The notes under the pieces are model-generated. The model saw nothing but the letters and a program-made list of their open reading frames with translations, ran no database searches and was not told the origin of the DNA. Below, piece by piece: positions 11,110 through 22,461 of a stretch of 64,000 nucleotides of DNA (position 1 is the stretch's first letter; each line of letters opens with the position of its first letter). Position numbers and translations under genes: made by a program. Source of the DNA: Anas platyrhynchos. Lineage: Eukaryota > Chordata > Aves > Anseriformes > Anatidae. The stretch is from assembly GCF_047663525.1 (NCBI RefSeq), contig NC_092612.1:5985501-6049500 (forward strand). The letters are read 5' to 3'.

Positions 11110-11829
11110 CGTCGGGCGTCGCCGTCTGGGTGCTGGCAGTCGCTGGAGCCTGGGCAGGCTCGGGGGGAGTGGGGCCGGGCAGCGGGGGCCCCTGGTCCTC
11201 GCTGAGCCCCACGGCATGCAAGCAGGGCTCCGGCAGCTGCCCCCGGCTGCTGCTGAGGGTGCGGGGCGCGGGGAGCGCCTGCCCCCGCAGCGGAGGCCCT
11301 GTCATGAGGAGTGGTGGGGGGCCGGAGTAGGCAGGGGCCTGCAGCAGGCAGGTGCCTGCGGGGTGCAGGAGCTCCCCATGGAGCACGGCCCTGGGCCCCA
11401 AGCAGAGGGGAGCACCATCCTGGGGCACCAGCGTCCCCGTCCACATCAGCAGGGGCTGGGAGACACTGGGGGCACCCACAGGAGCGCTGTGGGGGAGCTG
11501 CCCCACAGCAGGGAGCTGCCCCACGGCGGCGGCGGGGAGCTGCCTAAGCTGCAGGTGGTGCCCCTGGGCTGGGAGGTGCCCCCCAGGTGGCAGCTGCACC
11601 CTGGCGGGGAGCTGCAGCACCTGCCCCTGGACCCCCGGCACCACGTGCCAGACGGTGGCCTGGGGCAGTGCGGAGGGGAGGGTGGGTACCTGGGGGGGCT
11701 GCAAGGGCAGCGCCATCGCTCCGGGGAGGGAGGGAAGCAGCCAGGCAGCCACCGTTGGCGGCACGGCTGGGACGACGAAGGGGGAGTTTTGCGTCTGCGC
11801 AACCCGCAGAAGCCGTCTGGGGAAACCCT
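11110..11829 (-). CDS. Internal exon of the same unrecognised proline-rich protein
   Basis: Bounded by the acceptor CTTTTTCCCACAG (AG at 11831-11830) and the donor GACG/GTGAGT (GT at 11109-11108). The exon is 720 nt, phase 1 at both ends, and joins the 9830-10998 exon in frame (codons ...ACP region PD then AATLAEV). It encodes a Pro/Leu/Gln-rich hydrophobic stretch starting EGFPRRLL, with runs such as LPLQPPQVPTLPSALPQ. The minus frame remains open upstream as far as 12133, but the acceptor argues that this upstream part is intron or a different first exon. A possible start is the ATG at 11928-11926 in a near-perfect Kozak context (CCACCATGG). It would reach phase 1 after MA plus one base, but the donor there (CAG/GTCCAG) is weak. 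Confidence 0.65.
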
Positions 11830-12520
11830 CTGTGGGAAAAAGGGCGCTGGGCTGAGCTCTGGGGCGCTGGGCTCGCCAGCAGGGCCGCAGCCCCGGGAGG
11901 AGCGGGAGCCGGCTGCTGGACCTGCCATGGTGGCTGGAGAGTGGGGCGGTTGCTTGGGGAACGCGGGCAACGGGGGTTCCGTCCCAACGGCTGACCAGCC
12001 CCTCGCCGACATCTTGGGGAGGACTGCAGGCTTTGGAGCCAAGCAGGCTGCCCAGCGCAAGACTTGGCCATCCCCAGCAGGCTTTCCCTCCCACGCAGCA
12101 CTTGCCATGCCCAGGACGCTTCCACACCACCACTTGCCCGGCCCAAGGCTTGCCCAGCCCAGGACCAGCTTCTCGGCCTCAGCGGCAGTGCCCATCCTTG
12201 CCATTTCACCGCATGGCACATTCCCAGCAACCCAGACGAAATCTGCCCCATCAACACGAAGCGTTTCTTCAGCCAAAGAGACCTCGTCCCAAAGAGAGTC
12301 CTCTCTCTTGGAGGACTTCTCCAAGCACTTCCTTCCCCAGGGAATGGTACCCACCCCATTCAAGACTTCCCATCCCAAGGCTTTTGCTTCCCAGGGATTT
12401 CCTTCCTAGGGAACATTGCCCATTTCCTAGCCCAATGGCTTCCCACCCCAAGGAAGTCTTCCCATGCTGTAGCCCCGAAATGCCCCCAGAGGGCACCTGT
12501 CAGCTACTGGGAAGGAAATG
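11830..12520 (-). repeat. G-rich degenerate minisatellite-like region upstream of the proline-rich gene
   Basis: Plus-strand words such as cccatcccaagg, ttcccagg and cttcccatcc recur every 15-25 bp with much variation. They give several long overlapping frames on both strands with no consistent protein character. The area may hold the promoter and first exon of the proline-rich gene. Confidence 0.5.
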
Positions 12521-13394
12521 AGCTCTGTCATGGTGAGCTAGCCGCTCAAGGCCCTGCTCTTTGGCCCAGGTGTCTGTGAGGCGGTGTTGGCAAGGAGTCC
12601 TGTTGTGAACATAAGAACATAACATAACAGAAGAACATAAAATCACATAGGAGAGAAAAAAATATAGAATAACAGAACGCGACATAAGAACATCAAACAA
12701 AGACAACTCTCATGATGTGGTCTGATAGGATGGAGGAGAAAGCAGAAATCCAGCAATGCTGTCTTTCCTACTCCTCAAAACCAATTCCGTTGACAACTGG
12801 GAATGCTTCCAGCTGGAAAAAAATGCCAGAATGAAGTGGAGGACTCCTTGCCATCACTGTGTTTCTGGAGCACACCTCTACCTTTCTGTCCAACAGGGGG
12901 TTCTTCTTGGGAGATAATTGCCCAACATGAAAAAACACAACCAAAGCCAGAGGACCCATCTCCGCAACAACACGATAAATAGAAAAGACATCTCTAGATG
13001 CAGACCCCAGAGCTCCAATTCACTATGTCCCACTAGTGGAAGTTATTTTTTAGGCTTTGTTTTTAAGGCCACTGGCTGCCTCCTCCCTTATGCTGCCCAT
13101 TCTCCCTGTTGTCCTGTCTTCTTTCTCCTGCATTGCTTCCTCTTCTTGGTGGACCTTGCTGAGCTCTTTGATGTTTTGTTGTATATTTATGTATGAAGAC
13201 ATAAAACTGTTAGAGAGTGTCGAAAGAAGGGCAACAAACAAGAGGGTCTCTTTTAACAGGGGGATTGAGGTTTGTGGCAAGGTTTTGGTAGCAATTTAGG
13301 GGCTGCACTGTGCTGGACACAGCAACAGACGCACCATAAGCCAAAGTCAGACAATAAGCCAAGGTGTGTTCACGTGTGGTTTACTGTGGTTTAC
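12521..13394. other. Spacer with (AACAT)-like repeats and a small CR1 relic
   Basis: 12605-12700 contains irregular aacataacataac repeats. At about 13205-13245 the sequence gagagtgtcgaaagaagggc followed by aacaaac resembles the plus-strand CR1 segment GAGCGTGTCCAGAGAAGGGCAAC. Short frames of 60-100 codons here have no support. Just before the first ATG4A exon, TGTGGTTTAC is repeated three times (13375-13405) and blurs that exon's acceptor. Confidence 0.5.
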
Positions 13395-13431
13395 GTGTGG
13401 TTTACGTATAGAAGAAAGTTTTCGCCTATTG
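13395..13431 (+). CDS. ATG4A: ATG4A exon (VWFTYRRKFSPIG)
   Basis: The frame VWFTYRRKFSPIG ends at a consensus donor (ATTG/GTGAGT) in phase 1 and joins the next exon as [13 protein letters not shown]. The upstream acceptor is not identifiable, because a triplicated TGTGGTTTAC lies where it should be. Confidence 0.8.
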
Positions 13432-13894
13432 GTGAGTATACTGCAGATTTGCTGCATTGTTCTAAATTAAATAGCAAGATAAGTGATGGCATCGTAGGCT
13501 GGGAAAATATTTCTAGAGTATTAGCGCATTTTGAGCATCATTTTAACTGTTTATGCAAACATGAAGATTATTAAAATCAGTGTTTATTTAGGTCTGTATG
13601 TAAACAGGTGATCATGTTGTATAGCATGCAGTAAATGGTTTGTGAATGCTGCTTGAAGAATGAAAAGAGTAAGTCAGCTCCACAAGGAATAAATGAATTT
13701 TGTTCATTTGTGCAATGCAGAGATTAGAATTAGACCAACAGCATGGAACCAAAGTCTTGCTGTGTGCCTTTTATCTGTAGGACAGTTCATGGAGGCTTCA
13801 GCAGCCCTATCTGTTTTCTAGCACTCTGAAATGTCCTCTGTGGTGCTGCACCCAGTTGAAAGCCTGCACTGATTGTGCTGAACTTTCCTAACAG

Positions 13895-13993
13895 GAGGCA
13901 CGGGTCCTTCGTCGGACGCTGGCTGGGGATGTATGCTGCGATGCGGGCAGATGATGCTGGCCCAAGCACTGATCTGCAGACACTTAGGGAGAG
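13895..13993 (+). CDS. ATG4A: ATG4A exon with the catalytic cysteine
   Basis: Acceptor CTTTCCTAACAG, donor GAGAG/GTGAGT, 99 nt. It encodes [20 protein letters not shown] and ends HLGR. The Cys of GWGC is the family nucleophile. Confidence 0.93.
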
Positions 13994-14786
13994 GTGAGTG
14001 CTGGTCCTGAGGGAACTTCGGTATTGTCTGCAGACGCTTCTTCGTAAGTACTCCATTAAAAGCACAAACCCTGAATTTATTAGTGAGACTTTCTTTGATG
14101 CCCTGGTAACAGTTCCTAATGAATCGATTCATATTCAGCTGGGTGTAATCATCCCAGCCTGAAGCAGAGAAATAGGCATAGAAGGAGAACAAATGGGGAA
14201 TCCTGTCGCCATTATTTTATAAACCTTTTAGTGTAACACCCAAGTTGAGGCCAAGGGAAAACCTGCCACCGTGGGACAGTGCTCTTACCCTTCTCTTCAC
14301 TACTCACTTGTCAGCAGCACGAGGTCCAAACCCCCCTGGTGCAAGCTCTTAAGCATGCATGTCACATCCCAGGATGCTGCCAGTGGAGTGTTTGGACTTT
14401 CTGTATGGATCTTATGTTGTTATTTAATGGGTGCTTAGAAATCCAACAAGGTCTAAACACAGCCTGTAGTTTTAAATAATCTTGGAAGCTCAGAGATACT
14501 GGAATGGCTATCAACACGCAGCATGATCCGTCAGAATATGTTTGCAGTTGATGTTTTTGTTTTGTTTTATTTTCCCTGTTTTTACAATCTAGCCTATGAT
14601 GATAAAGTGCAGCTTGATGATAAATAACAAGCTTGGAATTCTAGGAGCTCTACACAAAATGTAAATATTCGAGATGAATTGAAATGTCTTTTAACATCTC
14701 ATTATAAAGCTTTCTGCTGTCTAGACATTTGATCAGTGTAATGAAAACGTCACCATTTTTTATTCTATATCAATTTTTCCTTTCAG

Positions 14787-14888
14787 ATTGGCAATGGGAA
14801 AAACACAAAAAACAACCAGAAGAATATCACAGAATCCTACGATGCTTTCTCGACAGGAAGGCTTGCTGTTATTCAATCCACCAGATGG
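14787..14888 (+). CDS. ATG4A: ATG4A exon (DWQWEKHKKQPEEYHRIL)
   Basis: Acceptor TTTTTCCTTTCAG, donor GATGG/GTAAGA, 102 nt, phase 1 to phase 1. Ends CCYSIHQM, a conserved segment of ATG4A/B. Confidence 0.94.
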
Positions 14889-15443
14889 GTAAGAACAAAC
14901 ATAAACTTTCAGGTTTTTTCCACTGAAATTTCTACTGTGTTGAATCACTAATTTGCAGTATGTTAATTCATAATTTTAAGAAGTGGATGTGAAGACAATG
15001 TGTATGCTTATACAAAAATAAAAAGGTATGCAGATGGGCGCAAAGACTAGTAGTACAGAAACATTCCCTGAGACCTAAATAAAGCCATGTACTAGAATCT
15101 AGCTCTTGATAAACTCTGTAAGCCTTGGGTACCAGAGTCAGTAATGCTAGAATAGACAGTCTTGTAGCTTATTGCTGTAATTTGTAATAAGGGGCACTAA
15201 CATTTGTTAACTTGTAATTCTCATTATAGTTTAGAAGCCTTTTGTTTATTAAAGAAACTGGCACTCCCTAAGTTTTGAAAAGAGCATAGATTGAGAAAAT
15301 AATTGTTATTGCTAAATACAGATTGCAGTTACTCTAGAATGTTTGACAGTCACGGTATTTACTGTATATTGTTCCCACATTCTTTATGGTCTCATTTTTC
15401 TTTGATTTTGTGTACGTGTGTCTTTTTTTCATTGTGAAAACAG

Positions 15444-15516
15444 CACAGGTGTGTGTTGGAGAGGGGAAGTCAATTGGAGAATGGTTTGGACCAAATACAG
15501 TTGCTCAAGTACTAAA
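15444..15516 (+). CDS. ATG4A: ATG4A exon (GEGKSIGEWFGPNTVAQVL)
   Basis: Acceptor GTGAAAACAG, donor CTAAA/GTAAGT, 73 nt. It encodes the conserved GKSIGEWFGPNT loop. Confidence 0.94.
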
Positions 15517-16852
15517 GTAAGTGAGATCATACCAGTCTCATTCAGAACGTACTCCCCTGGGGCAGCCAAGAGAAGGCCCAGGCAGAGTTTTGAAGGCTGC
15601 ATCTCCCCCTGTCCCACAGTCAGGAATGTACTTGCCATCTATTTACAAGTGCAGCATGGAATGTCATGCCACAGCTCGGTGTGCAGGTACTGAGTTGGGA
15701 ATGGGTGACCTCTAAATTTTAATAAAGGAAGAGCCTGAGGAGAAGAAACTGCAGGAAAGTCTCCTGCTATGCCGTCTGCATGCCCTCACCAGTCACACCA
15801 CAGATGTATATTCCTTTCTGCACAGTGGCACAGCTCTGGCAGGTCGAGAGTGCCACCGTGTAGGTCGGAGTGGTGGTGTGAAACATCAGAGAGAAGCCAT
15901 CTCGGCTGAGGAGGGAACTGAGCTGCAATTCCTCCCTTTCTGAGCAGCAGTTCTGCCAGCAAGGCTACTGGATAAAGATGGGCAGCTCCTCATAGTCTGG
16001 GAGCCACACTTAAAGGAACTGAGGCTGCTCAGTTCTCCAGGGGTACGTGGAGGTGTCTTACCTCAGGCAGGGGCTAGGCTACAGGTCCTGCGAGCTCAGC
16101 AGCAAGTCTTTGACACCCTGGAACAGGCACATGATCTGAAGAGGGAGGGGAGCTGAAGCATGCCCTGGACTCCAGATCTTTCATGGCCAAGTTTTTCATG
16201 GTGAAACGCTCACCCCCATTTCTTTCTGGCTTATTTGAAACAGCTAATTCTGCCAGTGCAGCTTAAGAGTGTAGCTCCCTTCCCCAAAGGTTTGGATTTT
16301 GCAGAAGTGGACATAAAACTGTGTGCTGCTGTCTCCCACTGAAGTTTTGGTGCCCCAAACCCTTAGCTGATTTAGCTTTTAATGCCCCATTTCTGCTGTG
16401 CACGCAGGCTCAGGCAGAAGTAATTCCACTGAATTCAGTGGAATTTCTTAAGCAAAAAGTAATCTGCAAAACTGGCATAGGAATTTTTTTCTTTTCCAGA
16501 TGAGAAAAGACACAACTGGGCAAGAACCCATTGCAGAGACTGTCGAGTGCAATAAAAAGTAATAAACTTGATGTGGTTGGACTGTTACTGTCACTGCACT
16601 TAGCAGTAAGACAAAACAGTTTGCACATGGTGCAGCGCATATGTTTTTCCTGGTACCACTCAGTACCTATTTTTCTAAAGATATTAAACATTTAATGTTT
16701 AAAGTTTTCTTTTTCTTACATGGAGACTTTAAAAAATGCAGAAAGAAATTTTTTTTTAAGAAAAAAAAATAAATAAATCAAATGGTTCTGAGTGTAAAGC
16801 TACCCTTTTGATCCAACTAGTTTATATTAATTAGTACCTTAATGTTTTCTAG
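15517..16852 (+). other. ATG4A intron
   Basis: The 1.3-kb intron has no recognisable repeat or embedded gene. Short antisense frames are not supported. Confidence 0.6.
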
Positions 16853-16936
16853 GAAGCTTGCTTTATTTGATGAATGGAATTCATTAGCAGTTTATGTATC
16901 TATGGGCAATACGGTGGTCATTGAAGACATCAGGAA
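16853..16936 (+). CDS. ATG4A: ATG4A exon (KLALFDEWNSLAVYVSMGN)
   Basis: Acceptor GTTTTCTAG, 84 nt, ending GACATCAGGAA/GTGACA in phase 2. The next exon begins with six A residues before TGTG, which does not restore the frame (see the next exon). Read through without splicing, the frame meets TGA immediately. Confidence 0.9.
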
Positions 16937-17470
16937 GTGACACCTCATCAGTTTTCTGGTAACAGTTTCTGATTTGACTCCATTTGCCAGCATGTATCTA
17001 AACATGAACAAATACTTGGGGGGCCATGGCTCTGTCTTGCAAGGGTAAGAAGAGGGAAGAAGGACATACAAACTCAGTTGTGTTTTTTTGATCCCTGATG
17101 CCAACTTCGTGCTCACATCACTGGATGTGAAGAGCTCCTTGAAGAATTTCTACTGTCATCATTGCTGCCATTTCATTTCTCTGCCGTTTTATAGGCAAAG
17201 CTTGACACTATTAATAACATTAATAGTACATGTCACTGCAGTCTTAAATTGTCATCCCCCAATCATTTATCTAACGTCTCACTTGGACGTGCCAGCACAT
17301 ACTGTCTGCTAGAATCACTTCTACTAAATAGCTGTAATTGCCATGCCCGGCTCGTTTTGTCTTGGGTGCCCTATAAAGATCCCAGGCAAACTAGCTTAAT
17401 TCACTACTGAGAGGAAGATCTGCTTTGTGTTCCTCTGTGCGTTGACTGATTTCTAGTTTTATTCCCGCAG

Positions 17471-17658
17471 AAAAAATGTGCTGGTGCCCTCCTCAGAGCA
17501 GCAGCGCGTCCCACAGCAGTGCACATTTGCACGGAAGTGCTCTTGGCCGAAGCAAGAACGCAGGAGGACTCTGCACAGGCTGGAAACCCCTCTTGCTTAT
17601 TATACCTCTACGACTAGGGATAAATCACATAAATCCCGTATATATTGATGCATTTAAA
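17471..17658 (+). CDS. ATG4A: ATG4A exon (WKPLLLIIPLRLGINHINPV)
   Basis: Acceptor TTTTATTCCCGCAG, donor TTTAAA/GTAAGG, 188 nt. The conserved part reads in the frame that starts MCWCPPQ at 17476. That frame needs one base, not two, from the previous exon. The AAAAAA run at 17471-17476 is therefore one A too long (or two too short) for the expected junction, which makes a frameshift. Confidence 0.9.
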
Positions 17659-17767
17659 GTAAGGTTTTCTTTCGATTCATTGCTCGTTACTGTCAAATAA
17701 GTTTGGGTATCTGTGATGTCAGTAAAGAAATGAATTACAATTTCCTTTATTCCTTTTGAACTCCTAG

Positions 17768-17846
17768 GAATGCTTTAAGATGCCACAGTCTTTGGGAGCA
17801 TTAGGAGGGAAACCAAAGAATGCCTATTATTCCATAGGATTTTTAG
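17768..17846 (+). CDS. ATG4A: ATG4A exon (ECFKMPQSLGALGGKPKNAY)
   Basis: Acceptor GAACTCCTAG, donor TTTTAG/GTAAGG, 79 nt. Ends YYSIGFL, where the family usually has a Phe in place of the Ser. Confidence 0.94.
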
Positions 17847-18430
17847 GTAAGGAAAAAAGAAACTTATTCCAAATGTGCAGATGATCAAAAGAGAACATTT
17901 TTTGAAGGGGAAATAGTAAGGAGTCTAAGCGTGAACCTCTAGAAGTAAAGAAAGATGAGAATAGAATAAAATAAATGAAGAAGCATATCTAAAAGAGTTT
18001 AGAAACAGTATGAGATGATCCTTAACAGGAGCAGAAAGTTAACAGCAAAGCTAGGTGTAAAAATAAGTGATGACATCAACAAGAGCAGCATACTAAGAAT
18101 AGCTGATAGCATTTGACAAGTGTATTGGTCAAATGTCACTTTTATTTTCTTGTATTTCAAAACTGTTTCTGATAGCAGTATCTTTTTCACCTTTTGCATA
18201 CCTTCTGTTATTAAGTATTGCTCTAATTAATTTAAAATGCATTCCTTCAGATTTCACCCCACTTTGGGCCAAAATTTTGCAACCCTATTTTGTCCTTTTG
18301 TAAAACCTAACCTGTTTTAGTTAGGCTTTTTTGTTCCAATTTCTGAATGAATGCCTAATGGGATTACAGATTGCATCTGTGAACATCCTGTACCTTTTAA
18401 TCTGTCAAATGTTAGTGTTTACAACACTTG

Positions 18431-18436
<6 letters not shown>

Positions 18437-18459
<23 letters not shown>
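18437..18459 (+). repeat. Poly-A tract
   Basis: About 23 A residues in an ATG4A intron, with no retroposed body recognised upstream. Confidence 0.9.
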
Positions 18460-18463
<4 letters not shown>

Positions 18464-18731
18464 GGATCTCACATGGAAAAATAAAAGTATGTGACAAAGA
18501 TAGAACATAACCAACCAAAAAATTACAGTAATAGGTCACAATAGGAAGTTATACTAAATACCCTGTGGGAAACGTTGTGTCTAAACCTTCCGATTCTCTT
18601 AAAGAATCCCTAGCTGGAAAGTCTAGATTATACTGACTGCGATGGCAATCTAATTTCTATTTTACAGTTCTGGACCAAGTGCTTATTAATGTCACTTGCT
18701 TATTTTTAACATATGGCTTTTACCCATCCAG

Positions 18732-18877
18732 GCAATGAGCTGATCTATCTGGACCCTCACACCACTCAAAGCTTTGTAGATTCAGAAGAAAATGGCACGG
18801 TTGACGATGAGAGTTTCCACTGCCAGGAAGCCCCACATAGAATGAAGATCATGAATTTGGACCCTTCAGTAGCTTTA
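18732..18877 (+). CDS. ATG4A: ATG4A exon with the catalytic Asp-His
   Basis: Acceptor TACCCATCCAG, donor GCTTTA/GTAAGT, 146 nt. NELIYLDPHTTQSFVDSEEN contains the Asp and His that complete the protease triad. Ends MNLDPSVAL. Confidence 0.95.
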
Positions 18878-19953
18878 GTAAGTGTCAGGAAATCTGGAAT
18901 GCATGTACTTTATCTCAAAGTAATGTCTCTCTACATTGGTAAGGGCAGCAATGCATCTCCTTGAACAGAACCAAGATCACAAAGCTGTCTTCTGTGATCA
19001 ACACATAGTAGTTTGTACATAACTACATGGAGAATCTTAGGGCAAGTGCGGAGCTGTCTGTACTGTAGGGAGCTCGCTTTGTTTTCTTTACTGAGCAGCT
19101 TTTACTTCTTTCAAGAGGCATTATAATGGTCAGAGCAAGGAACTGAAACAGGTTTACGTGTTTTATTCTATCACTACTTTAGGTTTGGTCACAAACATAA
19201 AGTTACTTAAAGACAAGTTACTTAAACTTACGTTATATCATAAGTTAAAAATGTTTAAGTGGAATTATTGTATTTCACCCCAAATTACAAATACAAATGT
19301 ATTATTTGTAATTCACCCAAAATGTCATGGGGGTAGTGTGGTATTTGAAAAAATTGGATCTGATCCCATGCCAGTATCCTGTGATTGGGTGATTGGCAGT
19401 TGTCACCAGTGGGATGTGTTTCTAAAGCTTTAATCTGTAAAGATACCGGTATCTGTCATTCATTCACATACCTGTTTTTTAATACTGCTGCTTTTTAGAA
19501 AGTTTTTTTTGTTTTGTTTTGTTTTGTTTTGTTTTGTTTTAATACTTAACTACGTAACTGTGCAAAATGTGGCATGATGCAACGAGACAGACAAAATCAT
19601 AAGGAAGAGCAAATATTTTCAGTATAGATACCAGAATGGAAATGTTCCTTAGGTGGTCCATCATCTACAAGTTTTCAGCTTCTGCTGATACCTGGACTGT
19701 AGGAACTGGGTGGCGCTCCATGGAGGAGCACACAGGAGCTGCTGCTATTTTTTGCTTGACTATTTCGTTAGGGGTTTGCAGGGCCTTGTTCTCCCCGTGG
19801 GTTCTCTCCCTAGAGCTGCCACATATTTGGAGTCTTATATCTACTGATCGTACAGGGCATTACTGTATCAGAGGTCAAACCGCCTTACCTGCTGGTACCA
19901 CATACCTACCATCAGCAAAGGTAAAACTCTGTGTGTTTGTTTTTTCCCCTAAG
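18878..19953 (+). other. ATG4A intron with a (GTTTT)n tract
   Basis: A (GTTTT)7-8 microsatellite occupies about 19503-19540. Nothing else was recognised. Confidence 0.7.
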
Positions 19954-20010
19954 GGCTTCTTTTGCAAAGAAGAATGTGATTTTGATAACCGGTGTAGTCT
20001 TGTACAAAAG
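19954..20010 (+). CDS. ATG4A: ATG4A exon (GFFCKEECDFDNRCSLVQK)
   Basis: Acceptor TTTTTTCCCCTAAG, donor AAAAG/GTAAGA, 57 nt. The family consensus here is DNWCS; this copy has Arg instead of Trp (CGG). This is the last ATG4A exon found. Confidence 0.93.
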
Positions 20011-20842
20011 GTAAGAGTGGGAACTTAGCATCTCGATTTGTTCTTTATAAAGTCTGGTTTTTATTGTTTGTTTTTTGTAAAATTTTCCTTTGCATTTTCC
20101 CTTGTATACAAATTGTATGAGCCATGGAGAAGAATGCATTAAAGCATCAGGGTAAGGCAATACTACTGAATTGCTAATTGGAAATTGTTCAGCACTTTAC
20201 CAGCCACAAACCCTGCCAGTTGGAAAATGGGTGTAAACATCCACACTTGAAGGTGTTACTGGGTGACACTTGCTTTTAACTTCTAATTCTCACTAAATGA
20301 CTAAGGTTTAACTGCCATATTGTAGTGATGTATCAATGATTTGCTTCCTGATCCTTTTTTATTGTTTGACATAATAGATTGCGTGTTCTAATTATGACTG
20401 TTAGTCCCTGCTATCTTAAAGATCTGATTCTGTAAGTGCTGCAGGCCTCTAGCTCCTGCTGATCTAGGGAGAACAGAAGGTGCTGGCTGCCACAGGAAAC
20501 AGACTTGAGGATGTTTCTGCATGCAGCTGTTAAGCTAAGCACCAGACGTCTGAATGTAAAGTACCATCAACCTCTAAAGGCATTTATTTAAAAAAAAAAA
20601 AAATCAGTTTGTAAATAACTGAAATACAGGACAGAAGGTAACTTCTCTTTGAAGAGGAATAGCGTTTGGCTTCAGGAACACCTTTTTTCCTGACCAAAAC
20701 CTGTCCTTCAAAATCTGATGCGTTTTTTTTTTTTTTTTTCCCCTTTGGAGGAGCTGATAGATCTGTCTTTTGTGCTATTGATCAACAGAAAACTTGAGGA
20801 GAGTTCTATGCAAGCAACTTTCTTTTAAAAAGCAGAAAATAT
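20011..20842 (+). other. Post-ATG4A stretch without the expected last exon
   Basis: The intron donor at 20011 is intact, but no frame resembling the C-terminal exon of ATG4A follows before ERV1 starts. Short poly-A (20589-20601) and poly-T (20728-20740) runs are present. Confidence 0.6.
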
Positions 20843-21722
20843 TGTTATAAATGGCTCAGGATTCAAATTAGGATTAAATAAAAAAATAGGATTTATTAAA
20901 AGAATATAAAGGAATAGAGGTAAGCAAACAGCGCTGGGTGCACCGGGAGTCTCTGCTCCACCAGGACGCACACCAGTTACATCAAGCAGCTGATTTTTAT
21001 GCACCTAGACTAATACATATTCATTACTACTTCTAAAAAAAATAGATTATTATAATTAGCTTCCGGGGTCCAGTTCCTCCTACTGGAGCATGCGCACCAG
21101 TCTCCTCTGGGGGTCTCTAGGGGTCTTTCATGCTGAAGGCTCGTAGTCTTCCTCTCACCCTTTGTACTTACTCGGCACTATTCCAAGTTTATGGAACACT
21201 CTCTGTACACTCTCCACAGGTCTTGTCTCCCAACCGTCCTTCAGCTTCTTTTTTCTTCCTCTTAATCTCTTGGACCCCCTGGCCAGATACCAAGGATCTC
21301 ATAACAGTCACTAGTTGTTATCAGTTGTTCTGAAACTCCCAGACATCAAACACAAACAGCTTTCTTATTTGACGCTTCACGAGTAATTAAAACATTCTTC
21401 CCCAGCCATTCACAGACACATCTATAGCAGTGTTAAGTTAATCTCGAAGAAGACAGGAAAAAAGGCTGTAACTGTTAGAAATAGAAGTCCGGAATAACAA
21501 AAGCAAACAGGTTCACAAATTTAAGGAGTGTTTTCTGAAGACGTGATAAATTGACTGGAATGAGGGGGAGACTGGGACACACTGCATCTGTGGTTCAAGA
21601 ATTAAACTGCCAGTGCAGGGCCCAGAGGCAGACAGGATTCAAACAGAATTGTTCTTTCTGGACACAAATTTATGGACACGAATTTATGGACACGAATTGG
21701 AATTGTTAAAACATTCCTCACA
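20843..21722 (-). repeat. ERV1 3' LTR
   Basis: On the minus strand it contains a TATA-like GCATAAAAATC (about 21004-20993) and an AATAAA signal near 20897. In U3 it also has short repeats of AATTTATGGACACG (21667-21697). It is preceded by a purine-rich tract (AAAAAGAAGATAAGGGA). Confidence 0.92.
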
Positions 21723-22046
21723 ATCCCTTATCTTCTTTTTACTATCCCCAATTCGTGTCTCTTCTGTTATTAATAATTGGATTTCATCAGTTTGTTCTTG
21801 GAGGGTCCAATCCTTAAGCATCATAATTGACATATTCCCTTCCTTTTTTAATGAAGTTATTACCAATGTACTATTTATCACCCGGCGTATTGATAATGTA
21901 AAACAAGGTATCATACAAGGTACAAATAATAACGTCATTACACCACATAACAATAAAAATAACACTCTTTTAACCCATGGTCCACCAGGCAGCCATGAAA
22001 ATAAATCCCATTCCATATCCTTCCAGGTTTGTGTTTGCTCGTTCAC
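21684..22046 (-). pseudogene. env: ERV1 env remnant, transmembrane subunit C-terminal end
   Basis: The minus-strand frame has DLFSWLPGGPWVKRVLFLLL followed by a second hydrophobic run and a Cys-rich juxtamembrane segment. This is the usual membrane-proximal and anchor region of a gamma-type Env. It runs past the expected end into polypurine tract and LTR sequence. An (AAT)n tract at about 22112-22165 separates it from the upstream env piece. Confidence 0.75.
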
Positions 22047-22461
22047 CTCCCCCCTCTCCTTCTCTGGGATGGGAGAGAGAAATGGGAAAGTGAAGCCTAT
22101 GAGTTAACAAGAAAATAATAATAATAATAATAACAATAATAATGATGATAATATTACTACTAGTAATAATGTATACGAAACAAGTGATGCACAATGCAAC
22201 TGCTCACCACCTGCTGTCCGATGCCCAACCCAACCCCGAGCAGTCCGGCCCTCCTCCCAGCCTGCCTGCTGGCAGGACAGTGAGAAGCTGAATTTGGCTT
22301 GGTCCTTGGCTTGGTGTAAGCACTGCTCTGTAACAATTAAAAACAATTAAAACATCAGCATATTATTAACATTCTTCTCATCCTAAACCAGAACATAACA
22401 TTCTATCAGCTACTAGGAAGAAACACCCTTTTTATCAATCTTTAAACAGCAATTACTAAAG

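Larger units (their letters stand above)
13395..20010 (+). pseudogene. ATG4A: ATG4A gene remnant (autophagy cysteine protease), probably a non-functional copy
   Basis: Nine exons in order encode most of an ATG4A-type C54 peptidase. This family processes Atg8/GABARAP precursors at the C-terminal glycine and removes lipid from them during autophagy. The catalytic Cys (GWGCML) and the Asp-His pair (DPHTTQ) are both present. The isoform is identified by PLRLGINHINPVYIDAFK and ENGTVDDESFHC, which fit ATG4A better than ATG4B. Codon phases agree at all junctions except exon 5/6, where a six-A run shifts the frame. A conserved Trp is Arg in DNRCS. The final exon (the C-terminal FELV...EILSV part of the family) is absent, as is the first exon and a clear acceptor for exon 2. 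ERV1 lies 0.8 kb downstream. I infer a truncated paralogue, although the remaining exons look recently active. Confidence 0.93.

Noticed and set aside
9830-12133. NUT-family identity for the proline-rich gene
   Set aside because: Proline-rich composition is similar, but none of the conserved NUT blocks known to me (such as the acidic EP300-binding region) could be found.
11018-12409. 463-codon plus-strand frame opposite the proline-rich gene
   Set aside because: It lies antisense to an exon with good splice sites in GC-rich repetitive DNA. Several overlapping long frames occur there on both strands, as expected from base composition.
13787-14192. Minus-strand frames of 92 and 124 codons at the first ATG4A exons
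   Set aside because: They are shadows of the plus-strand ATG4A exon with the catalytic Cys and lack splice or family support.
20839-20842. atat as an ERV1 target-site duplication
   Set aside because: The matching right flank reads tcaa, and shifting the LTR ends by one or two bases does not create a match.
21970-22346. Minus-strand frames around the (AAT)n tract at 22.1 kb
   Set aside because: They are dominated by poly-Ile or poly-Leu runs from the microsatellite.
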